From: Phoma sp. XZ068 | Taxonomy: Eukaryota; Ascomycota; Dothideomycetes; Pleosporales; Didymellaceae | Assembly (NCBI GenBank): GCA_004835665.1 | Contig: RBKR01000003.1 | Location: forward strand, 1,488,001-1,552,000 | Length of the DNA stretch: 64,000 bases | Direction: 5' to 3' | Shown: one piece after another, positions 41,339 to 54,232 of the stretch | Layout: each line of letters opens with the position of its first letter | Numbering within the stretch: position 1 is the stretch's first letter | Position numbers and translations under genes: made by a program | The notes under the pieces: generated by a model | What the model was told of the DNA's origin: nothing | Seen by the model: only the letters and a program-made list of their open reading frames with translations | Databases searched by the model: none

Positions 41339-44300
41339 TTAGTCATCCACATACATTGGCGGCACCCACTCCTGTCCCGGGAAAGACGTGGCCCGCATAA
41401 CAGGTTCCTCGTCCTCAAGTGCTGGTAACTCAAATACAGGACGGCTGTTATTGCCCTGCAGTCCACGTCTCTCCCAGCCGGGCGTGCCACCGTTATGGCT
41501 GCCCCGAACACTTCGGAGGCTGCCGACTCTGCCTCCACCAGAGACACTACGTTCGAGCTCCTGCGCCCGTGCACGAGCAGCATCGCGTTCTTGTTGTTCG
41601 CGCTGTCGTTGTGCAGCTTGCATTTGCGAGCGCTGGATGCGCTCCATGCGAGCGTGCTCTTCTTGTTGAAGCATTTGGCGACGCAGAGACTCGGCACCCA
41701 TGTCTGGTGCTGTGCGTTGAGGTGACGCGGCCATGGATGCAGGTTGAGGGTGCTGCATAAGTCCGAGAGAAGCCTGGCGTGGTCGACCTTCATGTTGGCG
41801 ACCTCGGTCACTTGGATCGGTTACGATATTCGGCGGTCGAGGACGCTCTGGATTACTCTTTTCCATGCCATCATTGGGCACGCCGGGGCCATCGTACGAT
41901 GGAGGTGCCTCGTCGGGTACGTTCTCCTCGTACTGGAGTTGTTGGCTGGGTGGGGATATACGCTGGCTTTCGTTGGGAGGCGTCGGTTCGTACCGCCGCT
42001 GGTCGTAGGCAGTGTGTCGTGGGTCTTCGACATACGGCGGGCGTTGCTCGGGGTCCCTAGGGTGCTTTGGAGTATGAGGCTCTTGTGGAGGCGGTTGTGC
42101 GCCCGTAGCCACATGAAGAGGTCCTGCCAAACCAGGGGATGAATGAAGAGGCCATGCTGCGCCTTCTCGAGGATTTGATGGTGGTTGTTGCAAGGGTTGG
42201 GGGCTACGACGATCAAGTGGTGCGGATGGCGGTGCTGCATACGGCTGTGGAGATGTGCGCGGCAACACCTCTCTAAAGCCGCCGCCTTGTTCTTGGGGCT
42301 GCTGGAGAGGTGCGGGTAACGGAGGCGACTGCTTGTCGGGCGACACACGTGGGGAAGGTGACGACTGGTGCCTCTCTGCCTGCGCCTGCTGCTGGGATGC
42401 GAATTGTTGCTGAAAGAACTGCTTTTGGCGAGCTCGTACAATGTCCTGTTCCGTAGTGCCTGCTGGGAAGTTCATGTGCCATGGGCGTTCCTGGGGCGGT
42501 CCTTGCTGATGTACCTCGGAGATGCTAGGCATTCTAGGCCTCTGCGGACGCTGGTCGACTGTTGGTCCAGCTGCAGAAGGCTCCTGGGTGGGCCCAGAGA
42601 TAGGTGATATCACCGACACACTACTCGCATCCGAGTGATGGCGAGCATTAGGCGGCATCTGAGACTGCGCAGATACCTGAGGCGAAAGCGGTTGCATTTG
42701 CGCATCGGACGCTTGCCCACCAGGATGATGGTTCGGCGTTGTATAAGCGTGTGGCTGGTCATTCGGGGACACGAAAACGCCTTGCACATGGCCATATGCT
42801 CCGGGAATGGGAGGTGTATCATACTGAGGTTCCAGGGCCGGAGAGCTCACATGACGTTGAGCAGCCGGACTTGAAGGAGGCGAGGCCTGGCTCAAATGTG
42901 GTCCAGAAACACTTCGATTGGAAGCTTGTTGTTGCGCGAGCTGAGCTTGTTGTTGCAAGTGGAATTGCCGAAGTTGAATTTGCTGCTGCTGCCACCTGTG
43001 ATGAGCTAATTCTTGCTCCGCTTGCCTCATGTGTTCCTCTCTTGTCATAGCCGTTTGCTGCGGGTTCTGCAGCATTTGTTGACGTTCGTGTTGTGGGGGA
43101 ACATTCGTACGCAGTGGAGGACCGTGCTGCTGTATCTGATCGTAGTGAATCTGTGAGCGTCCAAAGGCTTCAGGCCCAGGAAGTGGGTAATTCCCCTGTT
43201 GCTGTAGGCGCTGTCTTTCCTCAAATGCAGCCCCGTAAGCTCCTTGCTCGCCAGGTTCTTGTCGCTGCTGTAATGCTTGCTGACGTGCAGCTTGCGAAGC
43301 GTCATAGGCTCCGTGTTGAGGCGGTCGCTGTTGCTGCTGTGCCTGTTGACGTGAAGCTACAGATTCACCAAATGCTCCGTGCTCGCCGGGAGAACGTGGT
43401 AGTCCTGCAGTCAGCCGTCGCTCGGCTTCAAGCTGCTGCTGCTGCTTCAATTGTTGAGCCCGCTGTTGCTCCTCGTGGGACGACATGTACGCGCCCTGGT
43501 CTGGCGAAGGTTTCTCCGGGTAGTAGTATCCGTTGGACGGCGGCGATCTCTGGAACGACTGCCGGGCTGGTTGGTGAGGTTGTTCGCTTGATGATCGCGG
43601 GTTGGAGCCTACCGAGGTGGGGTTCTCATAAACTGGCCGTGGCGGTTGACCAGCTGCTTGCCTGGCTCGGTGCTGCTCAGCCAATTGCTTCGTCCTCAAA
43701 TAGGCCGAGCCTTCATCTGGTTGCACCGTTGGTTTTTGCAGTGGTGGGTATCCTTGCTGCATCTGCGGCTGCATTTGCGGCTGCGCATGTTGCTGGGGTA
43801 AGCCTTGCGGCGGATGCATACCCGGTGCGCCCGGTGGATGCATCTGCGGCGGTCCATGGGAAGGCACGAAGCGTGGGTCCAAAGGTCGGGCTGCATGTCC
43901 TGCTGGGGGAAGTCCTTGGCCGAGATGGGTGTTAGGGTGCTGAGGAGCGATGAATTGCGTGTGCGGCGGCGGCCATTGCTGAGTTGGCGCAGATTGTAGA
44001 AGAGGTTGACTAGTGTGTCTTTGAGCCTTCTGCGCTTTCTTCTCGTCCCTAGACAACTTAAATTTCCCTTGTAGCTCCGCAGCTGCATTACCCTTGCCAA
44101 AAAGACCAGTAAAAGCTGAGAATCTCTTCTTTTTCCCTGCGTCTGGTATAGCACCGGTAGAAGCACGGTGGCCGTGCGACTGCGCACTTGGCTGCGCCGC
44201 CGGAAATTGCGGCTGTTGCTGTGGTTGATACTGCGGCTGTTGCTGTGAAGGCAAGCCTTGGTATTGAGCCGGTCTAGCTGGCATTGTGAGGTCCTGTCGA

Positions 44301-47300
44301 GACTGCGCTGGCTGCACCTGCGTAGAGCCATGACTAACATGGCTGAAGTGCGACTCCGCACCAAAACTCGGTGGACGCTGTGGGCCTGCAGCGATGCCAG
44401 ACTGCCCTCCGGGCGTCGATGTAGTCGGCTCATGTGACATACTGCTGACTGCAGAAACGAAAGATCCTGCTCGACTTGGTTCAGCTGGTGGACCAGTGGG
44501 AGCCAGGCTCGAAGGTGCGGGCGGTGCATTAGAAGGATTTGGTGCGTTAGGTGAAGTTCTGCCAACAATGCCTTTGATGGCTGCCGCTAGTCTTGGCTTT
44601 GACGACGGCTTCTCCTGAGCCTGGGGACCTGGCTGGGCTGGGCTTAGTTGCTGCGCATTGTGGCCTTGACTTCCTGCACCATGGAAACGGGGATACTTCG
44701 CGTGAAGCTGCATCATATGTTGCTGATACTCAAACTCATTCCTCGGGCCAGCTGGAGGTCCTGCAGGAGGCGGTCCAAATGGTTGGCCGACAGTTCGAGG
44801 ATCGTGACCAGGCATTGGCATCTGCTGCAATGGAGCAGAAACGCTTCGAGGTTGGACCTGAGCATTTTGCACTACCCGAGGGTCTTGTGCATATTGATCT
44901 GGAAAGGCGCCATTTTGCGGCGGTTGCCCGATAGGGACAGACCTCTCAGGCTGGACCGACGGCGGTGTTCTCTGTGGTGGGAGGTTTGATGCTTGCTTTG
45001 CAGGTGCCTCCTCATCCTCATCCCCATCTTCGTCGTCATGTGTATGAGGAACGAAACGGGTAGGCTGGCGGACCACTCTCGGATGAGCAGGAGGTTCCTG
45101 CACCCCGGCCTGTGCAGACTGGGCTGGTGGCTGCGAAGTCAAGTCACCAGGCGGCCAATGGTTGTCTTGCACTGGCTCAAAATTCGAGTAGATAGCACCA
45201 GATTGGCTCCGGGGGTACTGCTGCGATCTTCGCTTCGACTGCGGTGGAATTGAGGGTGCGGCCGTTGAGCCCCCCAAAGGTTGGTTGATCTGATCTTGAG
45301 GCCTTCCGTCATCATCATGAGGTCCAGAGATGAAGCTCATAGGACGTTCGAAGCTGTATCTTCGACCAGGAGAATCTTGCACGTCTGGTCCGGTCACAAC
45401 GGATGAGGCGCCAGTTGTCGTACGCGCCAGCTGTGCCGGAGCAACGTTTGGTGTCTCCATAACGCGCAGTGGTTGACCATTGCCATCGCGTACATCTTTG
45501 ACCACACCATTGTGATCGGCGTAAAGATCATAGTCCTCGTGCCTGGCTGTTGGTGTCTGGTCGTCTTTGGCTGATGTTGGCTCCTCCGGGATCTGTACAT
45601 CCGTGAGATTGGTCTTTTTGGCATTAGAAAAGTCGCGCTGCATGCGGTGTATGGTCGAAGGTGTCGATCTTCCAGCATTGCTTGAAGCAGGAGAGATTGG
45701 CGTACTCGAGACAGCTGAGGATATTATCGATAGCAGCGACTTTGAGCGCTCTGGGACCGTCATATTGGATGTTGAGGGCGGGCTCTGCTGTTCCGGGTGC
45801 ACAAAACCGGTTTTCGACTGTTCATTGAAGTATCCATTGGGTGTTGCGTAGTTTGTGTTGTTGTTGAAGTCGCCAGCCTGGTCAGCGTGTTGTCCATCGT
45901 GAGCAGCGTTCCTTGGCATCTGCGCCACAGGAGTAACAAGGTCGCTTTCGTCCTTCATCTCGACAGGTGCGCCCGGGTCAGAGATCGCATCAGCGGCGTT
46001 ACTGTCCTGGTCCCATGACGAAAGAGACGAATTAGATGCGGCATACTCTTCGACGGCGTGGACAACCTGCAGCTGGGAAGCCGAAACTCTGCGCGTGGCA
46101 GACGGCATGTCAGCGCGGTCAGCTGACCGCGGGGTCAAAGCGCCGCTTGATGCCTGAGGTTTGCTAACCTCGCGCAAGTCGCCGCTCGAACTCGACGAGC
46201 TACCAGTATATTCTTTGTACGACACAACAGGTTCAGAAGCCAGAACATTCGCATATCGGCTTGTTGGTTGCCTAATTTCTGGGATTGTCAGCTCGCTTGA
46301 CCCCTGTAAGCCTTCTTGCGCTGTCTCGAATCTCTCAATACGAGGCCGTTCCATCACATTCTCATCTGCATCTGATTCTAAAGGCTTGGTTCTTGCAGGC
46401 TCAAGATCAAAACCAACACCAGCAGTGTAGAACCTTTCGACAGTGGGTCTTACGGGTTCTTTGACAGGCTGATCTTCACGATCGTCGTCTTGAAGCCCCT
46501 TCGAGGGTGAGGCGACGAAAACTGTTGATTTTGTGGACACCGGTGATACGTCACCCGCTCCAATGATTTTGCTCTCAAGTGCAGACTGCATGTCAAGGGC
46601 TTGAGTGGACACTTCCTTGGCCGTAGATGTATCTGCATGATCGCTCGTCGGAGACACGTCTCCAACGCCGATTGTCCTGGACTCGTAACTTGTCTGTTTG
46701 CCATCATGATTTCTCGTGATGTTGTGCGAAGAAGCATTTCTAGGGCTGGAGGTCTCCAGTGGTACCTCATCGTCATCCTCATCAGAGACTTCGCCATCAT
46801 TAACATTCTTAGCCGTTTGATCGGGCTGCCCATTATGTTTGTCTGCCACATATGAGCGTGACGCTGCAAGTTGCAGTCCATCGATCGTACCCAGTACGTT
46901 CTCTTCATCGTCAGAGACATCACCAACACCAATCAATTCGGTCTCCCATTTGAGCTGTTGCGCGATTTCGTCGCTTTCAAGGCCTGCTCCCGCAGGAGGT
47001 AACACTTCACTTTCGTCATCAGAGACTTCTTGCAACGATGCCTTCGATGAGCGGAGCGGTGGACTGATTTCACCTGAAAGCTGCATCACAAATTCGTGCG
47101 GCAAAGGTGCCTCGTCCTTTCCTTCCGACAGGTCTTTGCTACTATTGTTGTTCTTGGTGATGCTGAGTTGTGTTCCCGGCCAGGGAACGTGGGGGGGTTC
47201 TGTTAGACGAATCGGGGACCTTGTTGGCGACATGTTTCGTGCTAGCAAGCCATCAAAGTCTGATAGCACTGGTTGACTGACTTCAACGCCTTCAGGCTCT

Positions 47301-48144
47301 TCAGCTTTACTCGGCATACGCTTCGAGAGCACCGGAGAAGTATCGCCCATCCAAAGGCCATTTGTAATTGGTGAGCTCTGAAAAGTCCGCGGAGAGTGAT
47401 TTGTGCTATGCTCATCGAATTGGGCGATGAGAGGACTAGCTCCCAAGCTCCTCGAGCCCTTAGTTGGAGGTGTCACCTGTCGTATGGCGGACTGAAGCAT
47501 GAGACTTGCGTTTCCCCAACTGCGGCTGCGTCGGCCTCGTCGCTCGTCGTCCATTCCCGCGGGAATAGGAGGAACGGGTGGCACAGTATCATCTTCAACC
47601 TCCGTCTCCGACACAAAGCTTGATCTTCTTGGAGAAGAAGCTTGTACACCTGCGCGACCGAGTTCGTGCGACAGAGAGGTGGAAAATAGTTGGTCGGTCG
47701 GACTTCGGTATGCGGGGTGCATACCCAGGTCTGGGGCGTGGTACGAGTGCGGGCGATCCTGGAAAGCTTTTGGTACATCCGGTATATCGTTTGAAGTTGT
47801 AGTTAATGAGGGACTTAGCACGAGCGAGGTGGTACTAGGGAAAACGGCACTGGCTGATCTTGGTCGAGACCTTGAGCGATGAAATGGCGATGAGAAGCGG
47901 CGACGCCTCGTTGTTTCTTCGGGATGATCGGTGGTCGTACAAGGATGCGTGAGTGGATTTTCGGTCGTGGTCGGGGTCGACACTGACTCAAGCTCTCTGG
48001 AAGCTTCGCGAGAGTGCGCCGAGTCCTACACATCACATCAATCAGCACTTGGACTGTGGGAGTAGTAAGACTAAAGGTTAAGATTTCGATCGTTAAGACT
48101 ACCCATGAAAGGAAGCGACACACCATACAAATAGAACTGGACAT
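41339..48144 (-). CDS. very large disordered Gln/Pro-rich protein, unknown
   Basis: Exon 2 (41339-48025) is open for 2228 sense codons but has no ATG near its 5' end, so a first exon is required. A tiny exon, 48124-48144 (ATG, MSSSICM), joins it in phase across a 98-bp intron (GTGTGT..TGTAG), giving 2235 residues. The N-terminal 850 residues are Ser/acidic with many SP sites. A motif of form IGxGDVS occurs at residues 372, 459 and 495. The central and C-terminal parts are extremely Gln/Pro/His-rich, with QQQ runs. The last 30 residues (FELPALEDEE, then EWVPPMYVDD) look conserved. No domain is recognised. A scaffold or low-complexity condensate-type protein is inferred from composition alone. 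The first exon is the weak part of the model. Confidence 0.7.
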
Positions 48145-48327
48145 GTCGTACGCTTAAACAAAATCATGATATTGAAAACGCCCATGAAAATCGCAACGCT
48201 CAAAATTGATGGCTCTTCATCCAACTTCATCCAGCTACATTCGCAATCTTTTGTTGGGTGACAAGGAAACAGCCATCGTCGCGAGATCGTGTCGTCGCCT
48301 CAAGGGAGAAGGTGGACAATAAGAAGG

Positions 48328-51300
48328 TTATTTCTCTACCTTATCACGGTTGAAACGGCTCTTGCCCTTGGCAAACAAGCCTTTGGCACTGGTCATGCCC
48401 TTCCCACTCAGAACACCGGCAGTGTGCAGCAAGTCTTTGCCCTTGGCTTGCATTTGTTGGGTCTGGATCGAGTGGCTTGCAGTCCGGCCTAAGAAGCCTG
48501 AAGGGGTTTTTGATGGTGCGGTTGGAGAGTTTGATGAAGCAGGAACTTGCGCGGCTGCTGTATTGTACTGCTCATAATATGCGCCACCCGAAGGCTGGCT
48601 GTTGCTTGATCCCGTGAACTTGCCGAGCATGGCGAGGGATCCGGTGTGCTTGTGACGGAAAGTCCCTGATTGTGGCCTTAGCTGAGGAAGAGGTTGCGCA
48701 CTTTGTGTAGCAAGACTTGGATCTGCCTCGTAGGTGGCAGTGATCCAGGCACTAAGTCCATGGTCAGTAGTAGCCCATTGGTCGCGAGTCTTGTTGTATG
48801 TGGCAATGCGCTCAGCGGTCGAGCCGATTGTCGCAATTTCCCGGGCCCCCAACGGCTTATTTGATGTGGGAGATCTAGGTGAAGTGGGCGATTTGATTTC
48901 GGGTTCGTGAATTGCAGATGATTCAGGTGCCTCGAGAGTGCCAGTCAATGCTGTGTGAGCAGAGACTGCCGGGTTAGTCTCTTGCTGCTCCTTTGGCTGC
49001 TGTGCTTGCGGAGAGTCCTGTCCTATCTCTTTTTCTGCCTGCCGCGGTGGTTGAGGAGAATGTTCTGCGCTCCAGCGAGGAGGCAGGTCAACAGCTTCAG
49101 GATCCAGCGCGGAGTTGACGATGTGAAGACCGGGTGACCTAGTCTGTTCGCGTGTTGGAGGGCTGTTCAGAGACGCGCTAGTATCCAACGGGGGAGTTGG
49201 GGCCTGAGCTGCAAGCTCCGCGTCCGTCATGGGCTCCGGCTTGGTTACTGTGAAGGTATGGCCAGGTCCAAAGTACGGATCTTCGGGGATGCCTTGGTTC
49301 CCCTGCTGCTGTTTTCCTTCTACAGCCCGCTCGATCGTTGGAGAAGAATTGTTCTCTGTTTGGACCGTCTTTGTAGGCTCTGGAACAGCTGCAGTTGGTG
49401 TTTGCCCCTCAGGCGTCATAAGGTGGGGACTATTAGCCTCCCAACTGAATCGATTCAGGGCTGCAGGCTTCTGAGGCGTCGTGGAGCGTGCCGAAGATGC
49501 TGACTTCAACGGAGCCAGCTCAGGAATGTCTCTACTGAGATCGTTCGAAGTCCTTGGAGAATCTTTGTCCAATTCGGCATAGTAGCTGTCAAGGATAGAG
49601 CTAGCACGATCAGCACCCTTACTGTCAGGACGAAGCGAGCTGCGATCTGGTTCCGATGACGGGACCGTGGACATTCGTAATGGGCTTAAACTTGCAACGA
49701 TCTCCTTTCGTAGGCGGTCACTCTCCTGATCATCAGCGGAAGGATCGGTGCTGAATTGTGGGGGTACGGTCGCGCGCGCAGATCCGGCAAGAGGCTCTAG
49801 GGAATGCTCCTTCAGGGGCGGTGTTGGTGGTGACTCTGATTCAGGTGTATCTTTAGCTGGCGGTGTCGGTGGTATGGACGAGGCCGCTGATTCGGTACGC
49901 TCCATGTGTAGTGGCCGCGACACGAACACGTCGCCATGAGGCTGACGGCTCTGTTCTTGGCCAGCCTTGGTCGGAACGGCTCCGGCCTCTTTGAGCGCTG
50001 ACATCGGATCACGTGTGGGTTGCTCAACCTCAGTACTCGGGTGTTTCGTTGTTGTTGGCGTGAGATCGACGTCTGCAAGGACCGATGAAGCGACATCTCT
50101 CTCTACCCCTCGGCCTCGATCAGGTTCGGTACGGTCAGCCTGAGCAACGGCTGACGAGCCTTGGTCTGTGTTCACGCCCAGTCCTTTCTCTGCCTCAGGT
50201 GGATCAAGGGGTGCTGGTGTCGTGATAGCGTACGAATCCCACCCACCAGGGAGATGCGGTCTGAACTCTTTCTTGGGGCTACCAGGCTTTGAAGGGCTTC
50301 CTTTTGTAGGCGAAGCCGCGCGTGAGTGATCTTGGCTTCGCTCCCATGATTGTACGCTGTTTCTAGAAAGGTTGGACTGCGTCGAACCGCGTCTCGACTG
50401 CGAGACTTCACCAAACTTGCCAGCTAGAGCCTGTACCCGACCTTTGCTTGGTGACTCTGAACGGTCCCGTGGTAGTGCATCGCTGATGGGCGACTGCGCG
50501 TTGTGAGACTCGAGGAATGCGTCCTGGGATTGCTTCTCTGCTGCACCGAGCTCCGGAGCCGCTCGAACTGGGCTGTTCAACATGGCTGATGCAATGTCTG
50601 CTTCACGTGTAGTGTAAGCAGAGTCAGGACCGCGTAGACCGCCTTCCATGGCATCTGGTGGACTAGAGCTATCCGTCGCAATCTGAGCAGCTTCAGGCTC
50701 AGGCAATGTCTTTTGTGGGCCGAAAACGGGCGAGCGCGCGGGGCTGTCACCTCGAGTCGGTGTCGGCAGACCGCTGCGCGGAAGTGATGTGCTAGACAAG
50801 TTGCGCGTGTGGCCTTGAAAAGGATGCGCCGCTTGGGAAAAGTTGCCGGAGGTTGGCCTGGAGACTGGGGTACCCGCCTCGTGTGGCTCTTCTGCAATCA
50901 CGGGTGTGCTACCATCGCCAAGACCACGGTTCTTCAAAGCTGCCGTTGCAGAACTGGGTACACGACTCATAATAGGACTTATTCCAGATGTGCTATCCGT
51001 GTTGCTCCTGTTCAACTCAGAGTCGGAGTCCTTCGATATGGGCGTGGGCGGCACTGAACGTTGGTCGTCAGTGCGGGTGAAAGCTTGGTCGACTACTGAG
51101 CGGAAACCCTGATCCTGGGTAGGTGATACGACAGGCGCGTGGCTGGCAGGAGCCTGCAAGTCGGGCCCACTGGACCAGAAATCGTTATCGAAGGTTTGAA
51201 TCCCTTTGAGCGCAGATGGTACTCCATCGTGTTGTGATCGTTGAGCGTCACCTTTGCCATTTTGTTGTCCCATGTTCAAGTCCGGTAGGTATTCACTCTT

Positions 51301-52230
51301 CCGCTCAGCAACTGTTTCGAGAGACTGCAAGTTCCTCCTGTCTGCAACTGGTGACGTCGGTTCATCCTTCGGGCGAGAAGTGAGCGAGTCCAAGCTGGGT
51401 CGCGACTGGGACTCGATTGACTCTCGTCTGCGCTCCTCTTCCACCCTCTTGTAGATGTCAGCGGGCCTGATGAAGGGCAAGGGCTTGTCCTGGCTGGCGG
51501 TACGCTCTCGCGGTGACGTAGCAGCCGGGATGGGGTCGATCGGCTCAGATGGCGCGCTACCCTGGCCTATGCTGCTCTTGCGGGGAGGGAACTGAGTGGT
51601 CGGTGGGGAGCTGTGTGCGTCGGCAGGGGCCATGGAAAGCCGCGACTGCAGCGGCTGGGGCATTGCAGACGGGCTGAAGTCTCGGCTTTGCGGCGACATG
51701 TCTTCGACATCACGCCCCATGCCGCCTGTCTGGAGTGGCGGTGGTTGCTGCTGCGCGTATTGCGGTTGCTGTGCATAGCCCTGCTGCTGGGGGTGGGGTA
51801 TCGCGGCGGAGAAGGATCGCTGCTCTTCGCCAGCGTCGAACGAGTTCTTGCGCGGCTTGGGAAGCGGGGCCTGTTGCGAGGGGTCTGTGAAGCTTCGCGA
51901 CGGCGCGTCATAGGGAGCTCGCTGGCCGTAGTACCGCGGGTTCGCAGGCGGTGCGGGCTCGGGTGGAGGGGTCGTGTCTACCCCATACTCGTCATACTCG
52001 TCGTAGTCCCCCCAGTCATCGCCGTCGTATGCGTTCTTCTTCGCCTCCACCCACTTCTTCGTCTTGGAGCGATTAACATTAGTCTTGTAGGACACGGGCT
52101 GGCTGCCCGCAGAGAAGGGAGATGCGACTCGTTCCCTGCGTCATCGTCAGTGAGTGGTTCCACCGCCCTATCAGGTGACATACAGTGGTGACTGGGCCGA
52201 CGGCTGATTGAAGCGAAATGGGCCTGACAT
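48328..52230 (-). CDS. large disordered protein with conserved KTKKWVEAK..YDGDDWGDYDEYDEYG start
   Basis: Exons on minus: 52184-52230 and 48328-52135, intron 48 bp (GTATGT..GCAG); 1284 residues. The first exon is needed because the long frame begins without ATG; it gives MSGPFRFNQPSAQSP and joins in phase to LERVASPFSAG. Next comes a strongly conserved-looking basic then acidic stretch, KTKKWVEAKKNAYDGDDWGD followed by YDEYDEYG, and then over 1000 residues of Ser/Pro-rich disordered sequence. Near the C-terminus are an ordered segment (ISAW-like, reading HGLSAWITATYEADPSLATQ) and a basic end with repeated KGK (QAKGKDLLHTAGVLSGKG, LFAKGKSRFNRDK). I recall similar fungal proteins but no proven function. 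It is divergent from SED5 and directly upstream of the 2235-residue gene's start (about 180 bp from its stop to that start). Confidence 0.8.
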
Positions 52231-53155
52231 GTTTGCCTTGGGGCTGCGGTCCCTGCAGGAGCCGGGGAGCCTCCTTGTTCGCCTTGGGGCTGGTGCCCTA
52301 TTAGCACTGGATGGTGCAGCGCATGCGAATGGCTGTAGGCCGTCTGAGTAACGGCGCCCAGGGAGCTTCTGCTGCCCGCTTCCTGCGCAAAAGAAAGTGG
52401 GGATGCGTGGTTGTATGAGCAGCGGAGGTGGAGCTCAAGTCAGGCTTCAGGAACTATGCAGGGCCGGATACGATACGTCAGCACACCCACTGCACGACCT
52501 ATATAGACCACGCCGTGCTCAAACAGGATTCGGGAAGACGCAGAGAAGCGTGAATGTCAGGGGAACGGCGATAGAAAGCTAGTGAGAGCCTGGCTTCAAG
52601 CTCCAGCTACTCATGGAGCAAATGCCATTGCCCTATGCACCCCATGGCCAACCCTCCGCGTGGCTGGGCCACAGCCACACAAATTCATCATAGAGATCGG
52701 CGCCGTCAATTGAAGACTTGGATGTGTTCGACACACGCAAACAGTGAAAATTTATGATTTGCACGTCATTTACAGTTTTAGAGTATCAACCCTCAACTGC
52801 GTCTTCATGCATTCATACCTCATGCCTCGTTATGAGAAGCTGCCGTGTTGGTCCGCGGAAAGGACGGGGTGGAGAAGGCACGCGCCACCTGCGCCACTTC
52901 TCACGTTAAAGGGTTGGGCAACTGGCCTCAACCCGTCCGCGAACATTGCTCACCAAACGCTGCAACGCTTTACACCACCCGTACATACTTCAACTTTCTA
53001 AGCGCGCCGTCATACTGCCAACACCTGCAACGCCTCCAGAGTGCAGTACACCGCAACCCCTTTTAGGCATCCGAAAGCGGCGCACCCTTGCCACGACATC
53101 ATAGTTAACGGAGCCGCGAGGACTACACTTCCCATCTGCGCACAACACCGCCGCC
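52231..53155. promoter_or_regulatory. divergent region between the 1284-residue gene and SED5
   Basis: 925 bp between two outward-facing genes; both promoters must lie here. No TATA or named site was recognised with confidence, and the short frames present lack protein character. Confidence 0.4.
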
Positions 53156-54232
53156 ATGGCTGTCTCGATCCAGGACCGAACCGATGAGTTCCGCTCCATT
53201 CTCGCCCAGGCTCAGCGACGACAGGCGCAGTCCAAGACTGGAGCGCAGCGCCAGTCGCTCCTCACAGCCCAGGAGAAGGCCCAGGCCAACCCCTCGCCGC
53301 AGCGACAGCGCTCAGAGTTTGCGCGCAATGCCGCTGAGGTCGCACGAGGAGTCGCAAGCACAATGCAAAAGTTGGAGCGCCTGTCGCAGCTGGCGCGGCG
53401 CAAGACGTTGTTCGACGACCGGCCGGTAGAGTTCGACGAGCTCACCTTCGTCATCAAGCAAGACATGACGGCGCTCTCTGGGCAAGTGCAGAAGCTGCAG
53501 CAAATGAACACCAAACTGCATCCCAGGGCCAAACCAGGCGTGGATCAGGAGGGCGAGCACAACAGCAACGTAGTTCTGCTTCTGAAAGACAAGCTGCAGA
53601 ACGTGGGCACAAACTTCAAGGACGTGCTGGAGGTGCGGACGAAGAACATGCAGGCATCGCGCTCGCGGACAGAGCAATTCCTCTCGACTGCGCAATCATC
53701 ATCATCGCTTGATCCTGGCCGGACAGATTCTCCCCTGTACCAGACACCCCAGCGAGGCCGTTCGCCAGGCGGTTTCAAGAACACGAACGCTGCACAACAG
53801 GATCTGCTCTCCTTGGAGCCATCAGGATCGTCAGCTCTCACACGGGGTGGATCTCAATCAGACGCGCAACTGATGCTCATGGAGGAGGCCCAGCCGCAAA
53901 ACGCCTACATCCAGGAGCGAGGACGAGCGATAGAGTCGATCGAGTCAACAATCCAAGAGCTCGGTGGTATCTTCAGCCAACTGGCGCAGATGGTGTCAGA
54001 GCAAGGCGAGCAGATCCAGCGCATCGATGCCAACACTGAGGATGTGGTGGACAACGTCGAGGGTGCGCAGCGCGAGCTGATGAAGTACTGGAGCCGCGTG
54101 CAGGGCAACAGGTGGCTCGTTGCGAAGATGTTTGGTGTTCTTATGATATGTGAGTTTCTGCCATTTCCCTCTACCAAACCTCCAGACTAACGTGGTGCAG
54201 TTTTCCTTTTGTGGGTACTCATCTCGGGATAG
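53156..54232 (+). CDS. SED5: Golgi t-SNARE syntaxin 5 (SED5)
   Basis: A Qa-SNARE on the cis-Golgi that drives ER-to-Golgi and intra-Golgi fusion. Exons 53156-54149 and 54201-54232 (intron 51 bp); 341 residues. The N-terminal IQDRTDEF is the peptide that binds the Sly1 regulator. An Habc-type helical region follows (about 60-180), then the SNARE motif (from about RGRAIESIESTIQELGGIF to VEGAQRELMKYW) with the zero-layer Gln in the SEQGEQIQRID segment. The membrane anchor is completed by the small last exon: MFGVLMIFFLLWVLISG. The intron thus cuts the membrane segment. Length and order agree with the family. Confidence 0.95.
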
